A stretch of DNA of 64,000 nucleotides. Source: Delphinus delphis (lineage: Eukaryota > Chordata > Mammalia > Artiodactyla > Delphinidae). Both the position numbers and the translations under genes were made by a program. The stretch is from positions 123,404,582 to 123,468,581 of the forward strand of contig NC_082683.1 in the NCBI RefSeq assembly GCF_949987515.2, read 5' to 3'. Of this stretch, positions 1 through 10,919 are shown piece after piece; the stretch's first letter is position 1, and each line of letters begins with the position of its first letter. The notes beneath the pieces were generated by a model that saw only the letters and a program-made list of their open reading frames with translations, ran no database searches and was not told the DNA's origin.

Positions 1-1668
1 TGAGACGTCCAGCACTGGAGCTTGCTGGCCGTTGGGTGATGCTGGGTCTTAGCGTTGAGACGGAGGTCTCTGTAAGAGCTCTTGCTGATTGATATTACGT
101 GGAGCTGGGAGGTCTCTGGTGGTCCAATGTCCTGAACTCGGCTCTCCCACTTCAGAAGCTCAGGCCTAACACCAGGCCGGAGCACCAAGACCCTATCAGC
201 CACACGTCTCAGAGGAAAAGGGAGAAAAAAGAAAGAAAAAATAATAATTAAAAAAATAAAGTAATTTAAAAAATTAAAAAGTAATTAAAAAAAAAGAAGA
301 GAACAAGCAAACCAGTAAACAAATCCACAAGTGATAACAAGCACTAAAAGCTATGCTAAGATAAACATAAAAATCAGAAACAAGTCAGTCGCAGACAGGA
401 AACCCAAAGTCTACAGTTGCTCCCAAGGAACACCACCTCAATATTGGGATGATTCATTGTCTATTCAGGTATTCCACAGATGCAGGGTACATCAAGTTGG
501 TTGTGGGAATGTAACCTGCTGCTCCTGAGGCTGCTGGGAGAAATTTCCCTTTCTCTTCCTTGTTTTCACAGCTCCTGGGGTTCAGCTTTGGTTTTTGCCC
601 CACCTCTGTGTGTAGGTTGCCCTCAGGCTACTTTCCCCACCCAGACAGGACAGGGTTAAAGCAGCGGCTGATTAGGGAGCTCTGGCTCACTCAGGTTGGG
701 GCGGGGGGTATGGTAGTTATAATTGGAGTGCGGGGTGAGCCTCAAGCAGCAGAGGCCAGCGTGATATTGCAGCAGTCTGAGGCACTCTGTGTGTTCTCCC
801 GGGGAGGTTGTCACTAGATCACGGGACCCTGGCAGTGGCGGGCTGCACAGGCTCCCGGGAGGGGAGGTGTGGAGAGTGACCTGTGCTGGCACACAGGCTC
901 CTTGGTGGCTGCAGCAGCAGCATTAGCGTTTCATGACCATCTCTGGTGTCCGAGCTGATAGCCGTGGCTCATGCCCATATCTGGAGCTCATTTAGGCGGT
1001 GTTCTGCCTTCTGTGGGCAGACAGGAAAGGAATGCCCTCTCCTCGGGCACCCTGAAACAATGGTCTCTTGCCTCTTAGGCAGATCTAGAGTTTTTCCCAG
1101 ACTCCCTCCCAGCTAGCTGTGGCGCACTAGCCCCCTGCAGGCTGTGTTCATGCAGCCAACCCCAGTCCTCTCCCTGGGATACGACCTCTGAAGCCCGAGC
1201 CTCAGCTCCCAGCCCCCGCCCACCCTTTGCTCACCTAGCCGGCGAGCAGACAAGCCTCTCAGGCTGGTGAGCTGGTCGGCACCGATCCTCTGTGGGAATC
1301 TCTCTGCTTTGCCCTCTGCGCCCCTGTTGCTGGGCTCTCCTCCGTGGCTCCGAAGCCACCCACCCATCCCCCCATCTCCACCAGTTAATGGGCTTCCTAG
1401 TGTGTGGAAACTTTTCCTCCTTCACTGCTCCCTCCCAGAGGTGCAGGTCCTGTCCCTATTCTTTTGTCTCTGTTTTTTCTTTTTTCTTTCGCCCCACCCA
1501 GGTACGTGGGGATTTTCTTGCCTTTGAGGAAGGCTGAGTTCTTCTGCCAGCGTTTAGTAGGTGTTCTGTAGGAGTTGTTCCACACGTAGATGTATTTTTG
1601 ATGTATTTATGGGGAGGAAGGTGATCTCCACGTCTTACTCTTCCGCTATCTTGGAGGTACCCCCACCC
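1..1668 (-). mobile_element. 5' UTR of an L1, minus strand, cut by window edge
   Basis: Read on the minus strand, the element starts near 1668 with 'tacctccaagatagcggaag' and 'gtaagacgtggagatcacct', the 5' start of cetartiodactyl L1, and continues as a GC-rich 5' UTR to the left edge. ORF1 and ORF2, if present, lie before base 1. The 1113-1585 minus-strand frames are UTR frames, not genes. A preserved 5' end is uncommon among L1 copies and marks a possibly full-length insertion. The orientation is opposite to POU2F1. Confidence 0.8.
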
Positions 1669-2424
1669 TTTTTTTAAGGTAGAGAAATGGGAGAGTGAAG
1701 GAGTTAAAGATAAGTTATAGATAATGGATATAGATAATAAATTTTTAGGTAGAAGGGAAGGTAAGAAAGCACTCTAGATAGGGTTAAGAACAGAGGCAAT
1801 TAAGGATGTCCTTGTGATATTGGGAAAATGAAACCAGGGAATAGAATGCAATAAAGAAGTCTGGGAGTAGATAGTTCATCCATATAAATAAACAATGTAA
1901 GAAGGATTGGTAGCAAAGGGTCATAATTCAAACCAGGAACGCTGACATCAGATAAAATCAGGATAATGAGTTTTCCTGCAGCTTTCCAGGGAATTTTTGT
2001 GTTTCCAAAGAAGGCAGGAAACTGCCACCATTTACCTGGCTCACATCTTAAAGACGAGTAAGGAACATTTGACTAGATTACGAGGAAGGTGAAAGGTGGA
2101 ACAGAGCAAATGTTTGCTAGATTTTTGTAAACAACCTTGTTACTATGATATTAGAATTTTAGAATAAGGACTTTCCTTCTGGTTTTCTTGGTCCTCAGAG
2201 TATTCCTGTTATGTAACATGTTTAAATTATTTGAAAAAGACTTGATCTCAGTAGTTGGTAGATCACAAATCATTTTTCAACAATTAAGAATAAAACTAAT
2301 AAAAATCTGTTTAAATAGAACCTTTCATCCTGATCAACTTAATTCAACAAACATCAACCATTTATAGAAATCTTATCATGCATCACTCATGTGCAGTCAT
2401 CTACGTAAAAACAACAGAAAAGTA
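1669..2424. other. Unassigned intronic sequence
   Basis: This is unique-looking AT-rich sequence with no recognised repeat, exon or motif. Confidence 0.5.
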
Positions 2425-2439
2425 AAACATATACCATTT

Positions 2440-2746
2440 GTTTCTTTCCTTTTTTTTAAATTTCTTTGGCTGCATTGGGTCTTAGTTGTGGCACTGGGGT
2501 CTTTGTTGAGGCATGCGGGATCTTTCGTTGCGATGCGCAGGCTTCTCTCTAGTTGTGGCCTGTGGGTTTTCTCTCTAGTTGAGGAGCGCAGGCTCTCTAG
2601 TTGAGGCACGTGAGCTTAGTAGTTGTGGCACGCAGGCTTAGTTGCCCCGCGGCCTGGGGGATCTTTGTTCCCCGACCAAGAATCAAACCCTCATCGCCTG
2701 CATTGGAAGGCGGATTCTTTACCACTGGACCACCAGGGAAGTCCCC
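2440..2746 (-). mobile_element. Long CHR-type SINE, minus strand
   Basis: It has 'ggctgcattgggtcttagtt' after a T run, repeated 'agttgtggcacgcaggctta'-type units, and the tRNA-like 'accactggaccaccagggaa' at the right, so it lies on the minus strand. The 15-base duplication aaacatataccattt at 2425-2439 and 2747-2761 fixes the borders. Confidence 0.92.
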
Positions 2747-2761
2747 AAACATATACCATTT

Positions 2762-2999
2762 CTTAGGAGATGAAGAATATACAATAGCAGTGGAAGTTTT
2801 TAGCAGATATGTAATAATCATCCATCCCGTGGATGACCTGTAGCATCAGTTCTGATTATGCATCTTGTTTTGTAGTAACATAGAATTTTTCTATAGCCAT
2901 AAGTGATGCTCATTCTGGATTTCCATTATCCCAGGTTCTTCCCATTTTATGGTGACTCACTTTGAAGAAACCACCTACACGAACACACACACATGCGTG

Positions 3000-3031
<32 letters not shown>

Positions 3032-3590
3032 AGCTAATTTTTCCTTGAAGATCTTTTAGCTGTGATTTGTGTTAGTTATGCCCAGTGGTTGCCCGACTTT
3101 CTGTGAACTTCATTTGGAATTTGTGCTACTTATCAAGGTAATGTAGTGACAGGCACAGATACTGTCCTTATTTCCTATAGGACATCTGTAATTTAACTGT
3201 TGTTAAATTTCACTTTGACTGCCTTAAATTTACTGACAAATAAAAATCTGAAAAATATACTTTTTTCTTTATTGTATACGTTTAATTGAAGTAGTAGTAT
3301 ATAATATGATTTTCATTACAGATTATAATATAGTAGATATTACACAAAATACAGCTGCTTAGTGATGAAAAATAGCTTTCACAAACCCCATGTTCCAGAA
3401 TCTCTCATTCAAGAAATTGTTATTCATATTTTCATAAACAATTCCATTAGAGGTGGTAACTCTCTTGTTACTTGGCCTGTAGCAGAGTGTAAGTGACCAA
3501 TTAGTTAGATGACACTGGCTGCTATAGGCAAGGGAACTGATACGGCAGTAAGATTTGTACTGTCAGATTTGTCCTACAGCTGCAGATTCA
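2762..3590. other. Unassigned intronic sequence with a microsatellite
   Basis: Apart from the alternating purine-pyrimidine run at 2983-3030, I recognise no element here. Confidence 0.5.
2983..3030. repeat. Alternating purine-pyrimidine tract (CA/CG)
   Basis: There are 48 bases of perfect purine-pyrimidine alternation: (AC)n, then a centre of TGCGTGCGCGCGC, then (AC)n. The CG-rich centre makes it a good candidate for Z-DNA. Confidence 0.9.
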
Positions 3591-4285
3591 GTTTTGGTTT
3601 TGTTTAATTGAGGTGAAATACATATAACATAAAATTAACCATTAAAAGTGAACAATTCTGTGACATGCAGTACATTCACAGTGTTGCAACCATCACTTGT
3701 ATCTAGTTCTAAAATGTTTTCATTGCCCCAAAAGGAAACCATTAAGCAGTTGCTCTCCATTTTCCCCTCCCCCCAGCCCCTGGCAACCATCAATCTGTGT
3801 TCTGTCTCTGTGGATTTACCTCTTCTGGAGATTTCGTATAAATGGAGTCATACAGTATGTGACTTTCTGTGCCTGGCTTCCATCACTTAGAAAAATGTTT
3901 TCGAGGTTCATCCATGTTGTAGCGTGTATCAGTACTTCATTGCTTTTTGTGGTTGAATAATAATATTCCATTGTATGGATATAGCATGATTTGTTTATCC
4001 AGTCATCTATTGATGGACATTTGGGTTGTTTCCACTTTTTGGTTATTGTGAATAGTGCCGCTGTGAACATTCATGTTCAAGGATTTGTTTTGAGTACCTG
4101 TTTTCAATTCTTTTGGGTATATACCTACAGTGGAATTGATGGATCATATAGTAATTCTGTGTTTATCTTTTTGAAGACCCACCAGACTCTTCCACAGCAG
4201 CTGAACCATTTTACATTTCCACAGTCAATGTACAAGGATTCCAGTTTCTCCACATCCTTGTTACACTTGTTATTTTCCTTTTTTT
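3590..4285 (-). mobile_element. Old L1 3' portion, minus strand
   Basis: The plus strand reads reverse-complement L1 phrases: 'aattgaggtgaaatacatat', 'gatggacatttgggttgttt', 'attcttttgggtatatacct' and 'tccacatccttgttacactt'. It is an ancient L1M-type copy with broken frames. The reading frame at 3816-4070 is an ORF2 fragment. Confidence 0.85.
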
Positions 4286-4337
4286 TTTTTCCTATTAGAG
4301 CCTGCTAATGAGTTGAATAGTATACTTTTTACCTGTT

Positions 4338-4534
4338 CCTTTTTTTTTTTTTTTTTTTTTTGTGGTACGCGGGCCTCTCACTGCTGCGGCCTCTCCCACT
4401 GTGGAGCACGGGCTCCGGACGCACAGGCTCAGCGGCCATGGCTCACGGGCCCAGCCGCTCCACGGTATGTGGAATCTTCCCGGACGGGGGCACGAACCCG
4501 CGGACTCCCAACCACTGCGCCACCAGGGAAGCCC
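4338..4534 (-). mobile_element. CHR-2 SINE, minus strand
   Basis: A poly-T start is followed by 'ggtacgcgggcctctcactg' and ends 'gcgccaccagggaagccc'. The 15-base duplication tgaata(g/a)tatacttt at 4314-4328 and 4535-4549 has one mismatch. Confidence 0.92.
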
Positions 4535-4549
4535 TGAATAATATACTTT

Positions 4550-5152
4550 GAAAGTAGCAACTCTGCATTCATTTTTCCTCACGAAATAATGTTACAAACC
4601 GAATCCTTCCTTTCCCCCACTCTGCCCAACAGTGTCTTTTTGCATCTCCCTCTGTATTATGGTCAGAATGTCTTGTAATAATGAGATGAGTAGAGGGTAG
4701 TAATAAGGTGTGTTTACATCTGAACCCTTCGAATTTTACTTTCCTCACTTTGGTGGTTCAGGCCTCACTCTGTAACGCCAGACCCCCTTTAAAACCTGCT
4801 CTCTTTCTCTTAGCCACAATAGAACTCTCAAAGCACGTTGTACCTTTCTTAGAGCAAATACCATATCCTGCCTCACTTTGCTTGAGGGCAGTGACAGTAC
4901 TTTATTCTTACGTGTTCTACCATTCAAATCAATGCATTTAGCAAAAAAAAATCTGAGGTCACTGACATTAGAAAAAAAGAGATTTTTATTTCCTTTTTAA
5001 AGTATCATGGTTTCCTTCAGATATAACTAGATCCTGAAGAGATAATTAAAGTGTAATATTACTGTAAGTTTTAATTTTGAGGCCTCAAAGGGTTGATCTG
5101 TTTGGAAAGTATTAAATGTTATCTCTTAAGTAAGGATTAAATGTACTTACTT
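4550..5152. other. Unassigned intronic sequence
   Basis: It is AT-rich unique sequence with no recognised feature. Confidence 0.5.
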
Positions 5153-5167
5153 AAAAACTAGGTTGTA

Positions 5168-5675
5168 CTCTGTAATGACCTATATGGGAATAGGATCTAA
5201 AAAAGAGTGGATATATGTATATGTATAACTGATTCACTTTGCTGTACAACAGAAACTAACACAACATTGTAAATCAACTATACTCCGATAAAAATTAATT
5301 TTAAAAATAAAGAAGAAAAGGTACATACATTTTTAAATTGCTTTAAGCATTAAGGACTCAATATATATGGGATTCATATATACAAACTACTATACATAAA
5401 ATAGATACGCAACAAGGATTTACTATATAGCACAAGGAAGGAATCATACCTAATACCTTGTAATAACCTATAATGGAATATAATCTGCAAAAACTCTGAA
5501 TCATTATGCTGTACACCTGAAACTAACACAATATTGTAAATCAACTATACTTCAATTTAAAAAAAGGACTCAATTTTATAGTTTGTGATAGTTTAATATT
5601 ATCTTTAGATAACCAGCCCTTAGTAAACCAGGAGTGGTTTACTAAGCAAATTAAAGCTGTAAACAGTTAAAAAAA
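5168..5675 (+). mobile_element. L1 3' end with possible 3'-transduced tail, plus strand
   Basis: 5168-5320 is an L1 3' terminus ('cactttgctgtacaacagaa', 'aatcaactatactccgataa'). It is followed by about 350 bases that end in ATTAAA (5650-5655) and a poly-A run. A near-perfect 15-base duplication, aaaaact(a/g)ggttgta, flanks the whole block at 5153-5167 and 5676-5690. This fits one retroposed unit with read-through sequence; poly-A adjacency makes part of the duplication uninformative. Confidence 0.6.
5363..5563 (+). mobile_element. Second L1 3' end nested inside, plus strand
   Basis: It contains 'acgcaacaaggatttactat', 'ataacctataatggaatata' and 'aatcaactatacttcaattt'. The exact 11-base duplication aaggactcaat at 5352-5362 and 5564-5574 shows a separate insertion. 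Confidence 0.8.
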
Positions 5676-6088
5676 AAAAACTGGGTTGTATAGGAGTTAT
5701 AATATGGGAAGGATTATAGTTAGGTTGACCCTTAAAGTCCTCCTAAAGAAAGTAGATTCTGGGCTGGATGTTGAATAATAACTTAGACTTTCAGAGATAA
5801 AGAGGATGGTGGAGAGTGTCTGCATTTTGATCCTATTGTGAGGGTATAACCTTAGTTTTCTCTCTGACACCTCCTCTCTTCCTGTCTTTGTCCTTCCTTC
5901 ACTAGTATGTTGTATTTCATCCCTCATTTATACATTTTAAAATAAGTGTTCATAAGGCATAGATATCCACTCTCATTCGTGGAGAAATGACAACAGGTTT
6001 AGGATAATGAGAAGACTGTCCTCCCTCTACCAAAAAAAATAAAGGCACTCCTGGATAGAATTTTGAAAAGCAGAAGTCAGTCTTTTTT

Positions 6089-6333
6089 TTTAAGTGTTTA
6101 TTTTTATTTGCTCATTTATTTATTTTGTTTGGTTGGTTTTTACATTCCACATACAAATGAAATCATACAGTATTTGTCTTTCTCTGTCTGACTTATTTCA
6201 CTTAGCATAGTACCTTCAAGGACCATCCATGTCACAAATGGCAAGATTTCCTCTTTTTAATGGCTGAGTCATATTCCATTTTTCTTGTGGGTATATGTGT
6301 GTGTGTGTATGTATATATATACACACACACATG

Positions 6334-6364
<31 letters not shown>

Positions 6365-9094
6365 CACATCTTCTTTACCCATTCATCCATTTTTTTCACA
6401 ACTCACACACACACACTGTATTTTATTTTTACAAGAGATAAATAAACTGATACCAAGCATTGTAAATGGATGACCACAACAAAAGCAACAATGATTGCAA
6501 TTACCAAACACGAAACACACTCACACTATGTCATAATATTGACATTCAGTCCAGTAATCCTCCACTGTAACAGCTCCTTTACTTTGCAGTGAAAACTGAA
6601 TTGTATATTTTTTGCCTCTGAGTCCTTGTGAGATTTTTTTTATTATTACTCAAACAGAAAGTCACAAAAATTATAATCATCCTCATCAGTTCACTCAGTC
6701 CCATGTAATTTTTTTTTTCATCTTGATCTTTTGTTAGCACTTTTATGAATTCATCAGTTTTCCATTAGAGTTCTGAAAATGCTTATTCATTCAGTTCAGC
6801 AGTATAGTCAGTTACCAGAAACCTGTACTTGTCCAAGTCTTTTCCATGAATTCCTTGAAGATGAAACCCTTTTATAGGAACATTTTTGCAAAAGCATCAG
6901 AGTACACCCAGAACTGTAGGTAAATGACAAAAGACTTAAAAATGACCACGGTTAAAGATTTGATGAAAGTTCATAATAATGCACTTGACAAGGAAATTTA
7001 GTTATTTCTGAGATATACATTTTAAAGTAATTACTAGAATTATGACTTATAACATTATACCAGAACATACAAGATTTTTAGAAATTTCATGTAATGTCTG
7101 AAACATTTATATTAACATATTTCCATACAAATAACCCAAAGAAAGTTTAGTATTAGTTGTTTCTTTGTTTTTTTATACTGCAGGTTCTTATTAGTCATCA
7201 GTTTTATACACATCAGTGTATACACGTCAATCCCAATCACCCAATTCAGCACACCACCATTCCCACCCCACCGTGGTTTTCCCCCTTGGTGTCCATACAT
7301 TTGTTCTCTACATCTGTGTCTCAACTTCTGCCCTGCAAACCGGTTCATCTATACCATTTTTCTAGGTTCCACATACATGCGTTAATATACGATATTTGTT
7401 TTTCTCTTTCTGACTTACTTCACTCTGTATGACAGTCTCTAGATCCATCCACGTCTCAACAAAGGACTCAATTTCATTCCTTTTATGGCTGAGTAATGTT
7501 CCATTGTATATATGTACCACAACTTCTTTATCCATTCGTCTGTCGATGGGCATTTAGGTTGCTTCCATGACCTGGCTATTGTAAATAGTGCTGCAATGAA
7601 CATTGGGGTGCATGTGTCCTTTTGAATTATGGTTTTCTCTGGGTATATGCCCAGTAGTGGGATTGCTGGATCATATAGTAATTCTATTTTTAGTTTTTTA
7701 AGGAACCTCCCTACTGTTCTCCCTAGCAGCTGTATCAATTTACATTCCCACCAACAGTGCAAGAGGGTTCCCTTTTCTCCACACTCTCTCCAGCATTTGT
7801 TGTTTGTAGATTTTCTGATGATGCCCATTCTAACTGGTGTGAGGTGGTACCTCATTGTAATTTTGATTTGCATTTCTCTAATAATTAGTGATGTTGAGCA
7901 GCTTTTCATGTGCCTCTTGGCCATCTGTATGTCTTCTTTGGAGAAATGTCTGTTTAGGTCTTCTGCCCATTTTTGGATTGGGTTGTTTGTTTCTTTAATA
8001 TTGAGCTGCATGAGCAGTTTTTATATTTTGGAGATTAATCCTTTGTCCATTGATTCGTTGGCAGATATTTTCTCCCATTCTGAGGGTTGTCTTTTCGTCT
8101 TGTTTACGGTTTCCTTTGCTGTGCGAAAGCTTTAAACTTTCACTAGGTCCCATTTGTTTATTTTTGTTTTTATTTCCATTACTCTAGGAGGTGGATCAAA
8201 AAAGATCTTGCTGTGATTTATGTCAAAGAGTGTTCTTCCTATGTTTTCCTCTAAGAATTTTATAGTGTCCAGTCTTATATTTAGGTCTCGAATCCATTTT
8301 GAGTTTATTTTTGTGTATGGTGTTAGGGAGTGTTCTGATTTCATTCTTTTCCATGTAGCTGTCCAGTTTTCCCAGCACCACTTATTGAAGAGACTGTCTT
8401 TTCTCCATTATATATCTTTGCCTCCTTTGTCATAGATTAGTTGACCACAGGTGCGTGGGTTTATCTCTGGGCTTTCTATGTTGTTCCATTGATCTATGTT
8501 TCTGTTTTTGTGCCAGTACCATACTGTCTTGATTACTGTAGCTTTGTAGTATAGTCTGAAGTCAGGGAGTCTGATTCCTCCAGCTTCGTTTTTTTCCCTC
8601 AAGACTGCTTTGGCTATTCGGGGTCTTTTGTGTCTCCATACAAATTTTAAGATGATCTAGTTCCGTAAAAAATGCCATTGGTAATTTGATAGGGATTGCA
8701 TTGAATCTGTAGATTGCTTTGGGTAGTGTAGTCATTTTCACAATATTGATTCTTCCAATCCAAGACCATGGTATATCTCTCCATCTGTTGGTATCATCTT
8801 TAATTTCTTTCATCAGTGTCTTATAGTTTTCTGCATACAGGGCTTTTGTCTCCCTAGGTAGGTTTATTCCTAGGTATTTTATTCTTTTTGTTGTAATGGT
8901 AAATGGGAGTGTTTCCATAATTTCTCCTTCAGATTTTTCATCATTAGTGTATAGGAATGCAGGAGATTTCTGTGCATTAATTTTGTATCCTGCAACTTTA
9001 CCAAATTCATTGATTAGCTCTAGTAGTTTTCTGGTGGCATTTTTAGGATTCTCTATGTATAGTATCATGTCGTCTGCAAACAGTTACAGTTTAG
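6089..9094 (-). mobile_element. L1 insertion, 5'-truncated, with about 1 kb extra 3' sequence, minus strand
   Basis: A 16-base exact duplication, gaagtcagtctttttt, lies at 6073-6088 and 9095-9110. Within it, 7165-9094 is L1 on the minus strand: the ORF2 C-terminal half starting at the reverse transcriptase box (ADDM, about 9075), then the 3' UTR. ORF2 frames at 8562-9068 and 7439-8011 are separated by frameshifts, so it is inactive. 6465-7160 is not recognisable L1 3' UTR, and 6095-6455 is an older L1 3' end. The whole looks like one retroposed transcript with transduced flank. Confidence 0.75.
6291..6364. repeat. TG/TA/CA alternating tract
   Basis: There are 74 bases of perfect purine-pyrimidine alternation running TG, then TA, then CA. 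It is self-complementary around the TA centre at about 6313-6320, so it could form a cruciform or Z-DNA. Confidence 0.9.
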
Positions 9095-9110
9095 GAAGTC
9101 AGTCTTTTTT

Positions 9111-10424
9111 AAGAGACAGATCACATTAGAGACTGCTTTGGGGACAACACTGAAGGATAAATTGAAAGGAAGCTTATTTTAGGAAAAGTGAAATTGAACA
9201 AAAATTTATCACTAATTGTAATACTCATGATAGCGAATTTGAAAAATACAGATTCATGTATCTGTTAACATTTGATGTGTTTTGGAGACATATTTTTCCA
9301 AAAATTGTCTTTATTCAATGTAGTATTATTTCTCATGAACTGTAAATTTGATTTGGTACGTTTAAAAATTTTTTTATTGTAAAGTTAAATAGCTGGAGTA
9401 ACAAGCTGTGAGGTGGAAACCAAAGGTTCAAAATTCTTACACCTCATCATCTCCTGTCTCTTTATGAGCCTGACCTTGGTGCAATTACTGGTTAGTCACT
9501 TAGTTAATAATCTTCACCAGTCAGGGTTGAGTTGGACTCCTTGGTCATAGATTTTCTCCTATGAGTTGGACTCCTTGGTGTAGTAGAACGAGCAATGGGA
9601 AGAGAGGCAAGGAGGTCTGTGTTTCAATCTGGGCCCAGTTACTGTCCAGCTCAGTTATTTCAGTAGAAGTGATTTTGTATATTTTTTATTTTTCTCATTT
9701 GTAAATCAGGGAGGTTTGTTCATTCTTTTTGATGGTCCCTTTCAGTTTTACCTTTTCTAAAATGTTGTATAAATGAAATCATACAGATGTACCCTTTGAG
9801 TCTGATTTCTTTCCCTTAGCATGGTATGTTTGTGTGTATTGTAGCTTAGTTTTATCTCTTTCCTCCTTCCTACAAAATGTTGATGAAGTATCAAATGTGT
9901 TGCAGTAGTAAATAGAAGTTATAGATTATTCCTTTTGTGTTTTGAGAGGTGGGAAACATAAAGAAAGGTAGCATATGATCTGAGCACTGAAAGGAGTTGA
10001 AAAGCCTGAAACCTCTGCAAATCTGGGAAGTAAGAACTATTTGTCAAGAGAGGAAACCTTTGCATATTTCATCCTTGACTGCTGACTACCAAGAAAGAAA
10101 CAGAACTTCCTGGGAGATGAGGACTTGCCAATTCTTAAACTTCATGTAAATTTCACCTATCTCTCAGCTGGGCCTTCACTGTAACTGGTGTCCTTGGATT
10201 CACTTCTAATGATTCTCTGTCACATTCCTCATTACGTATTCCCAAATCTTTTCTCTTGTCCAGAACTTCCCTATCTTATTTCTGTTTTGCTGTTTTTGTT
10301 TTCTGAAAATGGCTACCTTTTGATTACTTAGAAAGTTTAGCTATCTGATTTAGCCCCACCACCTTTCTCCTCATCACTTTACATTTTTTCTGTTTTCACC
10401 ACCTCCTCCTTTTCTTTTGCTTCT
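9111..10424. other. Unassigned intronic sequence with possible MIR
   Basis: A weak plus-strand MIR-like stretch lies at about 9580-9720 ('gtgtttcaatctgggcccag', 'ctcatttgtaaatcagggag'). Otherwise it is unique AT-rich sequence. Confidence 0.45.
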
Positions 10425-10437
10425 AAGAAAGAAATGT

Positions 10438-10561
10438 CAGGAATTCCCTGGCTTTACAGTGGTTAGGACCCCACGCTTCCACTGCCGGGGGGCCCGGGTT
10501 CAATCCCTGGTTGAGGAACTAAGATCCCACAAGCCACGTGATGTGGCCAAAAAAAAAAAAA
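10438..10561 (+). mobile_element. Short CHR-type tRNA-derived SINE, plus strand
   Basis: It starts 'gaattccctggctttacagt', carries the B-box-like 'gggttcaatccctggtt', and ends in a poly-A run. Flanking copies of aagaaagaaat(g/a)tc at about 10425-10437 and 10562-10575 are a likely duplication. Confidence 0.88.
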
Positions 10562-10919
10562 GAAAGAAAGAAATATCCTTCTTCTTCTTCTCCATTATTA
10601 TAATCCTCTACATTTTCCTCTTAATTCGGTCTCTTCTCATATCCTTCAGGTTCCTGCCCCTTTTTGTTCTTAACATCTTCAGTGTATCTCTTCCTATAGA
10701 ATCTTTCCTCTCAATCTTTCAATAGACTCAGGTTTCATCTGTCTATAAACCTTTCCTTCCACCCTGTCTACCCCTTTGAACTACCATCCTCTCTCGCTCC
10801 CACCACTGCTAGACTTACTGGAATAAATGAGCCCGACTTAGCACCTTGACTTCATTACCACCTGCTTTTTTCTTTGCTTCTTGCTATCTGGATGTGACCC
10901 CAAAACTTTTTGTAACTCT

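Noticed and set aside
7866..7873. Octamer ATTTGCAT as an Oct-1 site
   Set aside because: It belongs to the L1 ORF2 sequence and recurs in every copy (also reverse complement near 58000).
7439..9068. Reverse transcriptase-like reading frames (190 and 168 codons, minus strand)
   Set aside because: They are frameshifted pieces of L1 ORF2 in a 5'-truncated insertion, not a host gene.
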